A DNA stretch of 64,000 bases from Halichondria panicea (GCF_963675165.1 NC_087382.1:4069963-4133962), one strand, 5' to 3'. Positions 10,912 through 22,245 are shown, counted from the first letter of the stretch. The notes: a model not told the origin generated them from the sequence alone. Program-made: numbers and translations.

Positions 10912-12025
10912 TAAAGATAAAAACAAGAACAGAACATACATAGTCAGTATCGATGTGCTAGCATTTTTATAGTCTCATGTACGTATAAGCATTGTATAGA
11001 AGTTGGTCGAGTACAAAGTCTAAGATAGGGAAAATTTGATTGTGAATTTTATTACATGCATGTGCAAGGATAAACAGATCTTACTAACCATTAACATAAC
11101 AATTTGTTCCAGGTAGTTTATTAACACCAGACGGACGCAAAAAAGGAACTTTGTGTATGCCTAGTACAATATAGAAGCACACACAAAACATTCAGTAAAC
11201 AGGTAGTTAGAAGCAATTGGATTCAAAGAAACCAAAATTACAAGCATGCTTGTCGGGCAAGAGGTAGCTAGAGGCTCATTGTCAGGACTCACAACAACGG
11301 TGCATGTATATAGCAATAGTAAGAGTATACAGACAAACATAGGAACCTATTGTTGATGAAGGGAACCTAAGCCCGAGGTACCATACACAGAATCTATATA
11401 GCAGCCAACATGCATAATTATATACACTATACGTGTATTTGTCTGTACAACATTGCGTCCTCTTGTCTATAAAAACACGACACGACTGCCACAGAATAAC
11501 CGTTCCTCAAACTCATCCAACTACTTACAACCAACTCAAGAAACGCTTAAACATGAAGGTGGCTATTCTCGTCCTGGCGTTTGTTGCCCTCACAGCCAGT
11601 GTAGCTTACGCTGCTCCAACTGAAAATGAAGATGCTGAAATTGAGGCATTTCTGAATAAACTGATGGAGCAAGAAGAAACCTCCGAGCAAGACGACCATG
11701 CTGCTCAAATGGAGTCTTTCCTTGCCCAACTCCAAGAAGATGATGATGACGGCGAGGAAGCAGCCCTTCAAGAGTTCTTTGCTCGAGAGCAGATCCCAGC
11801 TCAGTTGCAAGGATGGTTCAGAAAAGCAGTCAAAACAGTGGGGCGTGCAGCCAAGAGGTATGGACCAAGAGTACTGAAGTACGGACTTAAGTACGGAAAG
11901 TACGCCCTACCCCTACTCGCTGGTCGTCGTTAAGCGTCACGCAATCACTGTGGAAACCTACTGTCGAGAACTGAGAAACAGATGTAGAAGTAGACTAGTG
12001 TAGAGAGTATATAGAGCTTAGAAAT
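10912..12025 (+). repeat. Segmental duplication unit, copy 3
   Basis: The flanks match copies 1 and 2: the ATAAAGA start, the TTTTTATAGTCTCATGTACG block, CAGATCTTACTAACCATTAA, GCATGCTTGTCGGGCAAGAG and the promoter. The unit carries precursor 4. It begins just after the acidic gene that ends at 10897. Confidence 0.8.
11553..11933 (+). CDS. Secreted cationic peptide precursor 4 (GRR end)
   Basis: The precursor is 126 residues: signal 1-21, acidic propiece to about 86, then GW at 87-88. The 40-residue tail begins GWFRKAVKTVGRAAKRYG and continues through VLKYGLKYGKY into a hydrophobic ALPLLA stretch before GRR. The propiece is almost identical to precursors 1 and 2, but the tail differs strongly. 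The ATG at 11553 was chosen for the signal peptide; the upstream in-frame ATG at 11433 lies before the TATA box (about 11468-11474). The tail could form an amphipathic helix with a membrane-inserting end. Function is inferred. Confidence 0.85.
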   Translation: MKVAILVLAFVALTASVAYAAPTENEDAEIEAFLNKLMEQEETSEQDDHAAQMESFLAQLQEDDDDGEEAALQEFFAREQIPAQLQGWFRKAVKTVGRAAKRYGPRVLKYGLKYGKYALPLLAGRR

Positions 12026-12793
12026 GTTGAAATCAGAAATTGAATTTGGAGTTACAAATAAGAAAGTCAATAGCGGTAAACGTACTGTAATATATTTGGG
12101 CTATGCAACGTATATAAGAGCTAGTGTGCAGTAAATACTTACATATATGTTCAAGGAGCAGTGAGCACAATATGACACAGCTTTCTTGCCAATCTATTAT
12201 GCAGGCTCTTCTTATATTCAGATAAGCAGATAATAAAAAGTGGTAAACAAACAATATAAGGTGTCAACTTCAAACGAAACTATGAATTGAAACCTTGTGG
12301 ATATACAAGGGAAGGAGTTTCAGTTAGAGAAAATAATGCATGGATGAATATAGAAGTTGTATAAGTTCATGGATACACGCAGCAATCAAAAGATCACTGT
12401 GTTATTGTTAAAGCCAATAGGCTAATGTACTATCAACAATATTATTTTACATTTCGTGAACATGTACATGTGAATGACGTTGTAACGGATTGGAGTTGTG
12501 CTCTCGCCAGATTTCTTGTTTCTACGCTTTTTGGTGTCCCCCCCGGCCAATCCTAGCAACTTTTCACATTGCAAATGTTTTTGTGGTACTATACTTGTAT
12601 ATTTGTGTTTAAGGCATATAATTATAACTGCTGTTATTTGGTATATGAAACAAATATATATTCTAGTATACAACCTCCAGCTGTGTCCTTGTGTTAATAT
12701 AAGCCCATATACACTTATACTTTATCTACTATGGACTACCATATAGTATAGCTCAACAAATACTCAGTCTCCACGTAATATACATAATATAGG

Positions 12794-13158
12794 TATTAGT
12801 CTGGGGGCCAGACCTTTTTCTCAGAGGGGGAAGAGAGAAAGAGGTCTGGAGACTCTTGCAGCACTTCTGTGTGCTCTTGGAATGTAAATAGGGGAGGAGA
12901 CTGTGATATTGGAGGTTATAAAGAAGCAATACTCTCATTTCATTGGCTGTATCTAAATTCCATTGGCTGTAATCCAAATTCCACAGAGGCAATACTCGCA
13001 TTTCATTGGGTTAAAAATCACATGACATAGGATATGCATCTCATTGGCTCTGGCCATATTCCGCTAGAGCACACAGAAATGCTGCAAGAGTCTCCAGACC
13101 TAATCCTAGCTCTCTTGATTTTGCCCCCGAGCTATTAGGTCTGGCCCCCAGACTAATA
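12794..13158. mobile_element. MITE-like element with 22-bp perfect inverted ends
   Basis: Bases 12794-12815 (TATTAGTCTGGGGGCCAGA plus three bases) are the exact reverse complement of 13137-13158. The 365-bp element is non-coding and contains short CATTTCATTGGCTGTA-type repeats. A second inner symmetry involves GAGTCTCCAGACCT and AGGTCTGGAGACTC. Confidence 0.75.
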
Positions 13159-13378
13159 TAGGTATATGTTGTTTAAAGGCATCTGTTTATGAACACAATA
13201 ATCACGCATTTCTAGATAATTTACTACGACACTGACTTGCATATAATAGTCAGCCTGTATATAGGATTACTATATACATCAATCATTGCATATCAATTCT
13301 GTTCAGTCTATATAATTATGCACTAATCTACTCCTACTCCAAGTTTATGTCAGCATGCATGCAGCTGCTTGAAAAAGC

Positions 13379-13948
13379 TTATCCCTTGATTTTGATACCA
13401 CGGTAGTACCTGTACTTCTTGTACATGTAGGGGAAGTTCCTATTCGTGTAGCTCTTGATAAAATTCAGCACTTTGTATCCAAAGTCACCATACGCTTTTG
13501 CTCCCTTATACAACTTGCTGTAATAGTTCTTGTAATAGTTGTTGTAGTATCGCTTGTAATAGCTGGCATAATAGCCGCTGTTATGTGTGTTGTGGCGATA
13601 ACACGACCAAGGCCTAGATATAATTCTTTTCTGACTTGTAGCCTTGTCGTTTTTATCGCCTTGAGCTAGTGACATCAGAGCTTTCATATTAACATCACTA
13701 TCATCTCCATCGTCATCTTGTGCAGCAGCCATTAGAGAGTCGAGTGCTGACATATCTTCATCTTCATCGTTTTCGTCATCATCTTGAGCAGCTGCCAGTA
13801 GCGACTGAAGGTCTACATCATCCTCGTCTTGCTCTGTTGCGTCTCGAGCATTTCCCAGGATTTCTTGAACGTCCTGCTGATTTGGTACAGCCCACACCAG
13901 GCTGCTGGTGAGAGAGATCAGTGCTATCAGAGCAATGGCTGTCTTCAT
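13379..13948 (-). CDS. Secreted tyrosine-rich basic peptide precursor (Gly end)
   Basis: This is a 189-residue intronless frame. Residues 1-20 are a signal peptide different from the rest (MKTAIALIALISLTSSLVWA). The acidic propiece (21-98) carries repeated LMAAAQDDD-type blocks. After KATSQKR at 102-108 comes a basic tail with about 20 tyrosines, many paired (YYKRYYNNYYKNYY), plus one Cys in WSCYRH. It ends IKIKG, a possible amidation site. The TATA box, CTATAAAA on the minus strand, lies at about 14003-14010. This is the most diverged member, grouped by position, architecture and promoter. Tyrosine-rich basic peptides can be adhesive, antimicrobial or cross-linked; none is shown here. Confidence 0.8.
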   Translation of the reverse strand: MKTAIALIALISLTSSLVWAVPNQQDVQEILGNARDATEQDEDDVDLQSLLAAAQDDDENDEDEDMSALDSLMAAAQDDDGDDSDVNMKALMSLAQGDKNDKATSQKRIISRPWSCYRHNTHNSGYYASYYKRYYNNYYKNYYSKLYKGAKAYGDFGYKVLNFIKSYTNRNFPYMYKKYRYYRGIKIKG

Positions 13949-13999
13949 TTTGGAACGTTAACGTACTGTAATTATTCTTATTTCTGTTTCTTAGTTGAT

Positions 14000-14255
14000 C
14001 ACTTTTATAGTGCACGAGTTTCCTACCAATGTTACTACTGCTTTTACTCCATGCATACGGTGTTTGATTCCAGTTAGTCTCCCTGGCGTAAGGCTTTAGA
14101 CTAAAGAACTTCAACAGTTACTTTCACTTATAGTGCATGAGTTTCCGACCAATGTTACTAACACATCTGCTTTTGCTTGCATTTACTCCATGTGGTGTTT
14201 GGTGCCAATCAGTCTTCCTGCCGTAAGGCTTTGGACTGAAGAACTTCAACAGTGA
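14000..14255 (-). repeat. Tandemly duplicated upstream region of the Tyr-rich gene
   Basis: Two adjacent diverged copies (about 14003-14110 and 14129-14255) share TTATAGTGCA, TTTCC-ACCAATGTTACTA, TTTACTCCATG and GTAAGGCTTTGGACT-AAGAACTTCAACAGT. The first contains the TATA box of the gene at 13948. The second is an extra upstream copy with a degraded TATA (CTTATAG). The same AAGAACTTCAACAGTGACAC block recurs near 16990 and 17815. Confidence 0.65.
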
Positions 14256-15094
14256 CACAACATTAAAAAGATAAAGTAGTGTTCGAGCAGTTAAAGCAAT
14301 TTGAACACCTAAATGTGTAAGCACACACTAAAGCTGATCATATTTGCCTGGTATAAACTTTTATAGTCATTAGAAACAACAGTTTAATCCACCTAACAAC
14401 TGAGATCAAGGCGTGAAAATGTATGGGCCGGTGCATGTATAATCACAACACGGAGAACAGTTATACAAACACAAACGTACACTACTTGATAAAACTCAAA
14501 TGCATTATTTAAGTGAGTATTCCTTCCACTACAAGAATCACTGAACACTAGATGCCTGGGCATCAGTGACAAGCACTCAGTCATGCACGTTCACTGTTAG
14601 TCAAACTAGCCATAACTCTAGGAAAGAAGCTTTAGTTTGCTAATCCTAAGAGACGTGGCTTTCTAGAAGCCTATATATAGAAGCTGTTGTTTTTGTCGCA
14701 TTGCAACTGTTGAGCAGTTACAGCTGGAACAGACACAGACAGACATACACATGAATGCACACAATCAGCTTTATCGTATCCCTTGTGCGGCTATGTCTCG
14801 AGGCATAATTAAGGGACTAGATGTACAAACCAAACGCAAAATAGCTATAAGAAAAACATTTACTCAGATACTAAACAAACTCAGAATACACAAGACGGCA
14901 GACAGACAGACAGACAGACAGACAGACTGACTACAATACGCTGCGGCGCGCCTCGGGTTAATTGTGTCCCTAGACAAAGGCCACCCTAGGAGCCACCCCC
15001 CCTCCCCTTTGAGCTTTAATATCCAGGTCTTGTGACTTCGCAATGAAGCTCTCTTGAATAACAGCAACATCCAAATTCATAAACCATAACTGAA

Positions 15095-15195
15095 AGCATG
15101 CTCGTCAGGCAAGAGGTATAGCTAGCAGTATATTAGGTTCACCGTCAATGACACACAACAAGGGTGCTATGTGTAGCAAGAGTAATAGCGTACAA
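15095..15195 (+). repeat. Isolated fragment of the segmental duplication unit
   Basis: GCATGCTCGTCAGGCAAGAG, followed by the GTGTAGCAAGAGTAATAGCG block, matches the upstream and downstream flanks of precursors 1, 2 and 4. No precursor frame is attached. This is a remnant of a further duplication. Confidence 0.5.
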
Positions 15196-15626
15196 ACCCA
15201 TGCATGCATGCAAAATAAATATACGTAGGTATACTAAATTCATATACCCCACTTGGGGTCTGTATCATAGCAACTGGGTGGGGTTTAACTACCATAAACC
15301 CCAGCCCTGGAGCACATTCCTCATAAACTCCCTTGCCTTGAGGGCGCACTGATTTTATACTAGATCTACACAGCCAAAAAGAAGCCAGACACTTGTTAAC
15401 AAGGGCAGGACAGATGGGTGGGGCTCGCTAAACACCAGGAAGGCTGGAGGATAGGTGGGGCTCACTGCTTGGACATTGAAAAGTTAGTGTGTAGAGCAAG
15501 AAGCTTAGTACTGGCTTCAAGCTATACGCACAAGCTTTTTGTTCGTTTTTAATAGTTTTTGAGACTGTTAGCTAGTTGTATCCAAGGTGAGGTAGCTTAG
15601 GTAGCTCATTCAAGTGGGTATATAAC

Positions 15627-15748
15627 ACTTATTGTCCACTACATTCAATTTTATGGCAAACGTAAACCATCCTTGGCCTCGGGGCTTCGCCCTCGTCCTC
15701 GGAGGTTTACTGCCATAAATTCTGATGTAGTGGACAATAAGTATAACA
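15627..15748. repeat. Foldback repeat
   Basis: ACACTTATTGTCCACTACAT (15627 on) and its inverse ATGTAGTGGACAATAAGT (ending about 15742) flank inverted TTATGGCAAACGTAAACC and GGTTTACTGCCATAA segments around a GC-rich centre. Non-coding; probably a small foldback transposon. Confidence 0.7.
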
Positions 15749-15962
15749 TAATTATATTTGAAAGAAGTATATAATGCGCATTTTGCAAGTCAGTCGTACA
15801 TGTACCAATCTTTTAATGATCTCAATAACATGTTGAACAAACTAATTCACACACTGATTTAATGATTAAATGATTCATTCTATACATATAGCTGCTATAC
15901 AGTGCTACAACAGTTTTCTACGACTCGGTTTTTCAGTTCCAGTTAATTTGACCTCACCCAAT

Positions 15963-16757
15963 TTAGCACTGGTTGGGCTGTTGTCCAGACCTGTATCCCC
16001 TAGACCTTCTCCTGGACATGCTACGCCTTCTCCCAGACCTGCTGGACCTTCTCCTCGATCTGCTGGACCTTCTCCTCGATCTGCTGGACCTTCTCCTCGA
16101 CCTGCTGGACCTTCTCCCAGACCTGCTAGATCTTCTCCCGAACCTACTCACAAACCTTCTCCCAACCCTACTGAATAGCCGTCCCCCGAGACGAGCAACA
16201 CTCCCCCAAAATTGAGCTTTGACATCTGGGTCTTGTGACTTGGCAATCAGCTCTTGAAGAGCAGCAACATCCAAATCACTATCATCACTATCGTCATCTT
16301 GTGATTCTGCAATAAGCTCTTGGACCGCAGCCTCCAATTGAGCTTTGACATCTGGGTCTTGTGACTTGGCGATCAACTCTTGAAGAGCAGCAACATCCAA
16401 ATCACTATCATCAGTATCATCATCTTGTGATGTTGCAATAAGCTCTTGGACCGCAGCCTCCAATTCGTCCTCGTCCTCGTCCTCGTCCTCGTCGTCACTT
16501 TGAACTTCGTCGAGATCGCTGCTCTGGTTATCTACAACATCGTCGTCATCATCATCATCATCACTTTCTTGTTCGGAAGCTGTTTCCTCCTCTTCATTCA
16601 TGAGTTTACGGAGGAAGTCCTCGACTTGTGCCCCATCTTGCTTGTGGGTAGACATCAGATTTTGAATGAAAGATTCCATTTCAGCCTCCTCTTTGTCAAC
16701 CAGAGGAGTTCCATAGGCTGACACAGCCAAAGCAAAGATAAGAATTGCAACCTTCAT
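15963..16757 (-). CDS. Secreted Arg/Ser-rich basic protein precursor with duplicated acidic module
   Basis: This is a 264-residue frame starting at the MKVAIL methionine (an upstream in-frame ATG at 16811 is not needed). It has a signal of about 16-17 residues (AVSAYGTP), then an acidic region with D8 and (DE)n runs. A 42-residue module follows in tandem (residues 99-140 and 141-182, each ending SQDPDVKAQ). The tail (183-264) starts FWGSVARLGG. It contains VGRR, FGRR and SGRR sites and about five SSRSxRR repeats like a protamine, and ends NQC. It has no terminal amidation signal. TATAAA on the minus strand lies at 16811-16816. Repeated GRR could release several short amidated fragments. Arg-Ser repeats also occur in nucleic-acid-binding and silica-associated proteins, so function is open. 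Confidence 0.8.
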   Translation of the reverse strand: MKVAILIFALAVSAYGTPLVDKEEAEMESFIQNLMSTHKQDGAQVEDFLRKLMNEEEETASEQESDDDDDDDDVVDNQSSDLDEVQSDDEDEDEDEDELEAAVQELIATSQDDDTDDSDLDVAALQELIAKSQDPDVKAQLEAAVQELIAESQDDDSDDSDLDVAALQELIAKSQDPDVKAQFWGSVARLGGRLFSRVGRRFVSRFGRRSSRSGRRSSRSRRRSSRSRRRSSRSRRRSSRSGRRRSMSRRRSRGYRSGQQPNQC

Positions 16758-17682
16758 CGTTCGATTGTTGGCGATTTGATTCGATGCGGAGAAACAATCG
16801 ATGGCTAGCATTTATACAAAACTGTTTATATACAAAAGCTCTAATGCATTGTTTGAGTGAATATTCCTTCCACTACAGGATTCCCTGAACACTAGATGCC
16901 TGGCCATCAGTGACAAGCACGCATGCATGTACTCTATGCATGTGGTGTCTATATCTTCCTGTATTCATGTGGTAAGGTTTTGGATGGAAGAACTTCAAGT
17001 GACACAACATTATATGATAAACTAAAGTTAGTATAGTATTCGAGTAGTTAAACGTAATTTGAACACCTATATATAGGCATATATACATGCACAGCACTAT
17101 AGCTAAAAACTTGTTTGTATGTATACATGAATATCATTACTGAAACAACAGCATTGATACTATAATGTATAGTATCTATGGTTCATCCATGGAGAACAAG
17201 GCATGAGAATGTGTGCATGGGCCGGTATAATCAGCAGATAGGAGTACACAGGAGTACACATGCAGGAGAACAATTGAGGCTATAATAGCATACACAAATG
17301 CACGTATATATTTTAATCGAGTGCTAATGCCTCGATCGATGGAGGCACAAAGCTTTACAACACGAAGCTACTATCCTATACATAAAATACTTTTTACAAA
17401 CAAGAATGGTGCACACGAGTGAGAAATGATCGACCACGCAATTGTTGTTAAAAAGAATCCCAAAAGAAGTTCAAAGAGCATTATAATAATTATTGATGGC
17501 TACATTAATGACTAAACACTGCTTTCACGCCCGCACGCACGCACGCGCACACACACACACAGGCAAATTATTGACCATGCAGCTTTTATGTGCGACACAC
17601 ACATACACACACACACACACACACACTACTGCATACCTCGCTTCCGCATGCGCACATCGAGGCATAATAAAGCTCTAATGAG

Positions 17683-17860
17683 TGAGTATTCCTTCCACTA
17701 CAGGATTCCCTGTACACTAGGTGCCTGGGCATCAGTGACAAGCACTCATGCATGTACTCCATGCATGTACGTAGTGCTTTGTTCCCATCTTCATGCAGTA
17801 AGGTTTTGGACGGAAGAACTTCAACAGTGACACAAACATTAAAACATGTGACAAACTGAA
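17683..17860 (-). promoter_or_regulatory. Orphan copy of the upstream block of the Arg/Ser gene
   Basis: GTGAGTATTCCTTCCACTAC, then the block with CACTAGGTGCCTGGGCATCA, then GTAAGGTTTTGGACGGAAGA, repeat the region upstream of the gene at 16757 (16853-17010). A third copy starts near 14507. No coding sequence follows here. Confidence 0.55.
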
Positions 17861-17881
17861 GTACATGCATGCATGTATATA

Positions 17882-18030
17882 CAGTGTTAGAAATTACTCA
17901 CTGCCATCGGTCATTGACCAGACGTTTAATTAGAATGACCATGCATTCCTGCATGTGTCCGATCAGTATGACCAGGCATAAATGACATTAATTTTGACCA
18001 TACAGTCAATAACAATTATTTCTAACACAG
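17882..18030. mobile_element. Short MITE with CAGTGTTAGAAAT ends
   Basis: CAGTGTTAGAAAT at 17882 is matched by inverted ATTTCTAACAC near 18017-18028. The interior is made of TGACCA/TGGTCA-type steps. About 150 bp, non-coding. The CAG start and short inverted ends suggest a hAT-derived MITE, an inference. Confidence 0.55.
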
Positions 18031-19428
18031 TGTATACAGTGCTTGAGAAGTTAAGAACAAGCGTACACAAAAGCTGCATGGTCAATAATTTGCCTGTTTA
18101 TAAATCAATAGTATTTAATGAAATTCCACTGTAAGCAGTTTTATGCCATCAACCGAATGAGAACAATTAGGGTATGAAAATATGTGAGAATAATTTGGAG
18201 TATATATTTATACGTAAGAATATCGTACTCTACCGAGATTACGCCCACCCCCACTATTGAATGAAAATTCCTGCATAGGCTGATTTGCCTCGAGAATACG
18301 CCCACCAGGAAGTGATGCATTTGTCAGTGAGCAGTGGTTAAGAAAGGTTTAACAGTTTCTTGTGTAAGCTCTGAAGATAGCAATAGTTACTCCTATTTGC
18401 ATGCAAGTACTGTTATAAGAGACAAGTCTCTGAATCTCTATTGAAGACTCTGACTGCATGTGACAAGGAACAACCTTCTGATGCAGAATCTTGACTTGTA
18501 TACTTTTGTTGTATTTCAAGAGCTGGCCTCAGACGCAGAGAGGAAAGACGTAATGTGTGGGTGTAATTTTGAGGCAAACACCTGGATGGGCTTACATGTA
18601 ATTTCGAGAAAAAACTACTGTTTTCGAAATTAATCCCATCCCACCTGTATAGCTGCTTTGTAGCATGCAATTAGAGTGGGCATAACCTCGGGTGTACACA
18701 ACACCCACACACATTCAAGAATATGCATGTGATCGCATGTGTCACTGTCAAGCTATATAGCTACAGAGATTTCTCAGACAATAATTATAATACATGGTGG
18801 TTTTTCATAATTATAGTAATGACTTTTAGCCAGAATAATACGATTTTATTGCATATCAGACTATGATGTAACTACTGCAGCATACAACTACTCTACTGAC
18901 ACACTATATTAATTTTATTGCACCATAATTATACTCATGCTATCAAATTGTTTCCAATTGCATGCATTCTTACTGTGTTGTGGCTTATTATCTGAACTAT
19001 ATGGAGCACGATGTCATAAATAATTGGGGAGGGAGAAGTCTTAAACATATATAATTAGTAAAGATACTAATGATGTATGCATGCGCCTCACAAATGACAT
19101 CAACTATAGACTATATAAAGAGTGACTCAATGTAGCACTACACACAAAACTCAAAGAATATTCAATCAATTAAGTGAGAGCTGCTAAAATGCTGTCATTT
19201 TACTGTAACAACACTATATATATAGAAACGTTATAAGATAATGTCATCAACTATATAGCCATCATGAACACAACATCTACAACTAACTAGTAACAACACT
19301 ATAGAAGCGTTATAAGATAATGTCATCAACTATATAGCCATCATGAACCATCATGAACACAACATCTACAACTAACTAATCATTTTTCCTTAATTGTTGT
19401 TGTTCACAGTTCAGTTCTCTCTTTTCAA
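18031..19428. other. Intronic spacer without a recognisable gene
   Basis: I see no signal peptide frame or dynein exon. Near its right end a roughly 84-bp unit is repeated in tandem (about 19207-19289 and 19290-19378), containing ACGTTATAAGATAATGTCAT and CAACATCTACAACTAACTA. This lies just 3' of the gene ending at 19429. Confidence 0.5.
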
Positions 19429-19884
19429 TCAGCCCTTGAAGCACTTGTAAGCCTTGTAGGCTTTTCCAAGAAAAGGTACGTGAGGTAAGACTTTTTTGAA
19501 AATTGGATGCTTAACAACTTTCTTAATCCCTCGGGAGACCTTACGAATGATTTTTCTAATTCTCCACCTACGCCACTGTGCTTTTACTTCGGGGTCTTGT
19601 TCTCGAGCGATCAGCTCTTGAAGCATTGCAATATCGTTGTCTCCATCATCCTCTTGCATTTGGGCCAGCATCGAATCAATATCTTGATCGTTCAGTTCTT
19701 CTTGTTCAGAGACTGTTTCCTCTTCTTCATTCATGAGTTTCTCGATGAATTGCTCAACGTTCTCTACATTGTGTCCTTTCATGAGATGCTGAACAAATAC
19801 CTCAACTTCAGCCTCCTCGTTGATTTGATCGGCTGCAAAAGCTGACACAGCAGCCAACACGAGAACAAGAATTGCAATCTTCAT
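19429..19884 (-). CDS. Secreted cationic peptide precursor 7 (YKCFKG end)
   Basis: The precursor is 151 residues. The signal is MKIAILVLVLAAVSAFA. The acidic propiece (18-103) carries two helical HLMKG/KLMNEEEE blocks. The basic tail from WRRWRIRKIIRKVSRGIKK (104 on) continues through KHPIFKKVLPHVPFLG to AYKAYKCFKG. Terminal G is a possible amide donor, and the single Cys could dimerise the peptide. TATAAAAG (minus strand) lies at about 19932-19939. It is head-to-head with the gene at 20396, and the pair is duplicated at 23135-24517. Confidence 0.85.
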   Translation of the reverse strand: MKIAILVLVLAAVSAFAADQINEEAEVEVFVQHLMKGHNVENVEQFIEKLMNEEEETVSEQEELNDQDIDSMLAQMQEDDGDNDIAMLQELIAREQDPEVKAQWRRWRIRKIIRKVSRGIKKVVKHPIFKKVLPHVPFLGKAYKAYKCFKG

Positions 19885-20395
19885 CGTGATCCAAGTGTTG
19901 ATGAGAATGTTCAGCAATCATTACTGATGAGCTTTTATACAAATTTTACATGGATATAAATTATGCTACACATGTATAGGAGGAAAATTGATTTTTGCTG
20001 CAAATGAGATAAACAGTTTCACTTGACAACTGGAAAGTCTTCCTTCCATTACCAGAACCCAGGTCGAAGGATGCAATTATTCTTATAGGGCATTCGAACC
20101 TGTTTACACGCGCTAACATGGAGGTTTGTTCCTACCAATAGATCTTCCTTGCATTAAACGGATGGTCTTCCTATAATGGATGGAAGACAGGAACTTTAAT
20201 ACTAAAGCCCCATAATTATACTATAGTAATAGTATAACTATATATATCTACCAAAACTCTTATATGCGATGTTCTGAAAGCTGTATACATGCACATATAC
20301 TGCAATAACAAGAAAGAGCTCTCTATAAAAAGCAAGCATAATTCAAAAGATTGCATTCCCTTTCTAACCTTCCACTAGTCACGATTGACTCAACA
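19885..20395. promoter_or_regulatory. Shared divergent promoter of precursors 7 and 8
   Basis: This 511-bp interval has a minus-strand TATA near 19935 and a plus-strand TATA (CTATAAAAAG) at 20333-20342. Repeated TCTTCCTTCCATT and GATCTTCCTTGCATT blocks lie in the middle. It is conserved with 23654-24157, including those blocks. Shared control of both peptides is inferred. Confidence 0.65.
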
Positions 20396-20743
20396 ATGAA
20401 GGTGGCTATTCTCGTCCTGGCATTGGTTGCCCTCACAGCCAGTGTGGCTTATGCTGCTCCTGGCATTGAAAATGAAAATGCTGATGCTGAAATTGAGGCT
20501 CTACTCAGAGAGATCATGAACAAGGGGGAGCAAAATACAGGGGAAATCGAATCGCTTCCACAAGATGAAGAAGATGAGGATAACGAGGCCATATTGCAAG
20601 AGTTTTACGCCCGCGAACAAGTTCCAGTCGAGATCCAAGGATGGTTTAGGCGTGCTGTTAGGAAGGTGGGGCGATTCGTGAGGAGGAAGGTGATTCCTTT
20701 TGCTCGTAGAGTGTACGGGGCCTACAAGTGCTACAAGGGATAG
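20396..20743 (+). CDS. Secreted cationic peptide precursor 8 (YKCYKG end)
   Basis: The precursor is 115 residues. Signal 1-21 is followed by a short acidic propiece with QDEEDEDNEA. The tail runs from GW at 82-83, GWFRRAVRKVGRFVRRKVIP, to VYGAYKCYKG. Arg-rich amphipathic segment, single Cys, terminal Gly. The ATG at 20396 was preferred to 20351 because of the signal peptide. A possible AATAAA polyadenylation signal lies at 20976. Confidence 0.85.
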   Translation: MKVAILVLALVALTASVAYAAPGIENENADAEIEALLREIMNKGEQNTGEIESLPQDEEDEDNEAILQEFYAREQVPVEIQGWFRRAVRKVGRFVRRKVIPFARRVYGAYKCYKG

Positions 20744-22180
20744 ACTTCTGCTAGAAAGTGAACACTAAAAATAATTATGTGTAGAGCTTGAAGGACTAGT
20801 GACTATAAAAAGTTGAATTTTTGTAGAATAATTATTACGTATATTTGTCAACTCTGAATTGCTAACCTTGCCATGGCTGTTGACTGATAGATCAAAGAGG
20901 AGGGTTATACAATAAATTGTGTATGAGCATGGAAGCTGGCTAAGCAGCAAGTAGCATATAATTATATATAGGAGCAATAAAATCAAATTGCTGAAACTTT
21001 TGAGAACTCTGAGTTTTAGTGGTGCATGAGATGTGGACTAGGATCACAGCAAAGTTAGCAAGTCAGCTCCTGGTATGTCCTGGGGCTAAAGAAGTAACAA
21101 ACCACAACTCTAGCTTTCTACTTTAGGGACGTCGGTCAACCCTTTCTATTGATCCTGGTAAATGATTACTTTAGCTGCAAATACGCAATAAGTCATACCT
21201 CAAATAAAGGCTGTTAGGCCATCCATGTAGCCAATGCAAGTTCACAAGCTTTTCGACAGCTGCATGGCAAAGCTTTAACATCAAAATGTACCACTATTAA
21301 AACTAATAACTTCTTTGGAGGCTAAACGCAGTGCTATATATGGCATCCAGGTGAGTAGACTCACATAATTATCACAACAGACTATACTATAACCCGTGGC
21401 CGCCCCCACGCACCTCGGGTTAACTACAATTGTATATACAGTGCATCCAGTCTAGAGAGTAGATTACAACAAATGTGTGAGTAGTTGTACTTTAATGTAT
21501 GATTGGAACATTTCTAGGTAAATGAATAAGCTACAACAAATATTTCCCCAAAAGTTGTAATATAATTATTATAGTGGAACATTTATAAAAAAATGTCTGT
21601 ACATGCATGTAATATCAAATCTTTGGAAGTGGACAAGTTTTTCTTATTTGTGAACCTTAGCCTTTAAAATCTGCACCTAACCGAAACGGCACTAAAAATT
21701 AGCAATTTTGAGTACTGCGGAGGATGTGTAGACAATGTACACATCGAATCTTGCGTAAGATAGCCAAACTATTAAATTTTAATAACAAAATCCCAAACCT
21801 TAGCCGGAAATTGTTGGTCTTTTCCCACCAATTTTTGGCTGTTCTACTAATCACCACAAACCACACCAACTAATGTTGCCATGGAAACGATATGTGTTGT
21901 AGCTTATTCATTCACGTAGTATATAGAATTGTATGAGCACATTATCTTTAAAATGTTCCCAATTATCAGATATTCAACTACTCACAAACTGTACGTGCTT
22001 TATCACTCCAACTTTAACCTTTACAGTTGAAGGTTGGATGTGTTATTGTCACAACAACTGCAGTTTAGAAATACTGATAAGCAACATGTAGCGTAAACAA
22101 CACTTATATCACAGTACTATTATTATGATAGAGCTATGTGTTAGAAACTGAAATTAACTTTTGGTAATAAAGAGAAAATC
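20744..22180. other. Spacer without a recognisable gene
   Basis: This AT-rich interval lies between precursors 8 and 9. It holds the 3' flank of precursor 8 and no supported coding frame or dynein exon. Confidence 0.5.
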
Positions 22181-22245
22181 CTATAAAAGGAAACCAAAAC
22201 AAAAAATCGGAAAATTCACAGTAACGAAACGATTGAAACTCGAGT

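Noticed and set aside
15973..16215. Leu/Asp-rich plus-strand frame
   Set aside because: It is the antisense of the Arg/Ser repeat tail of the gene at 15963.
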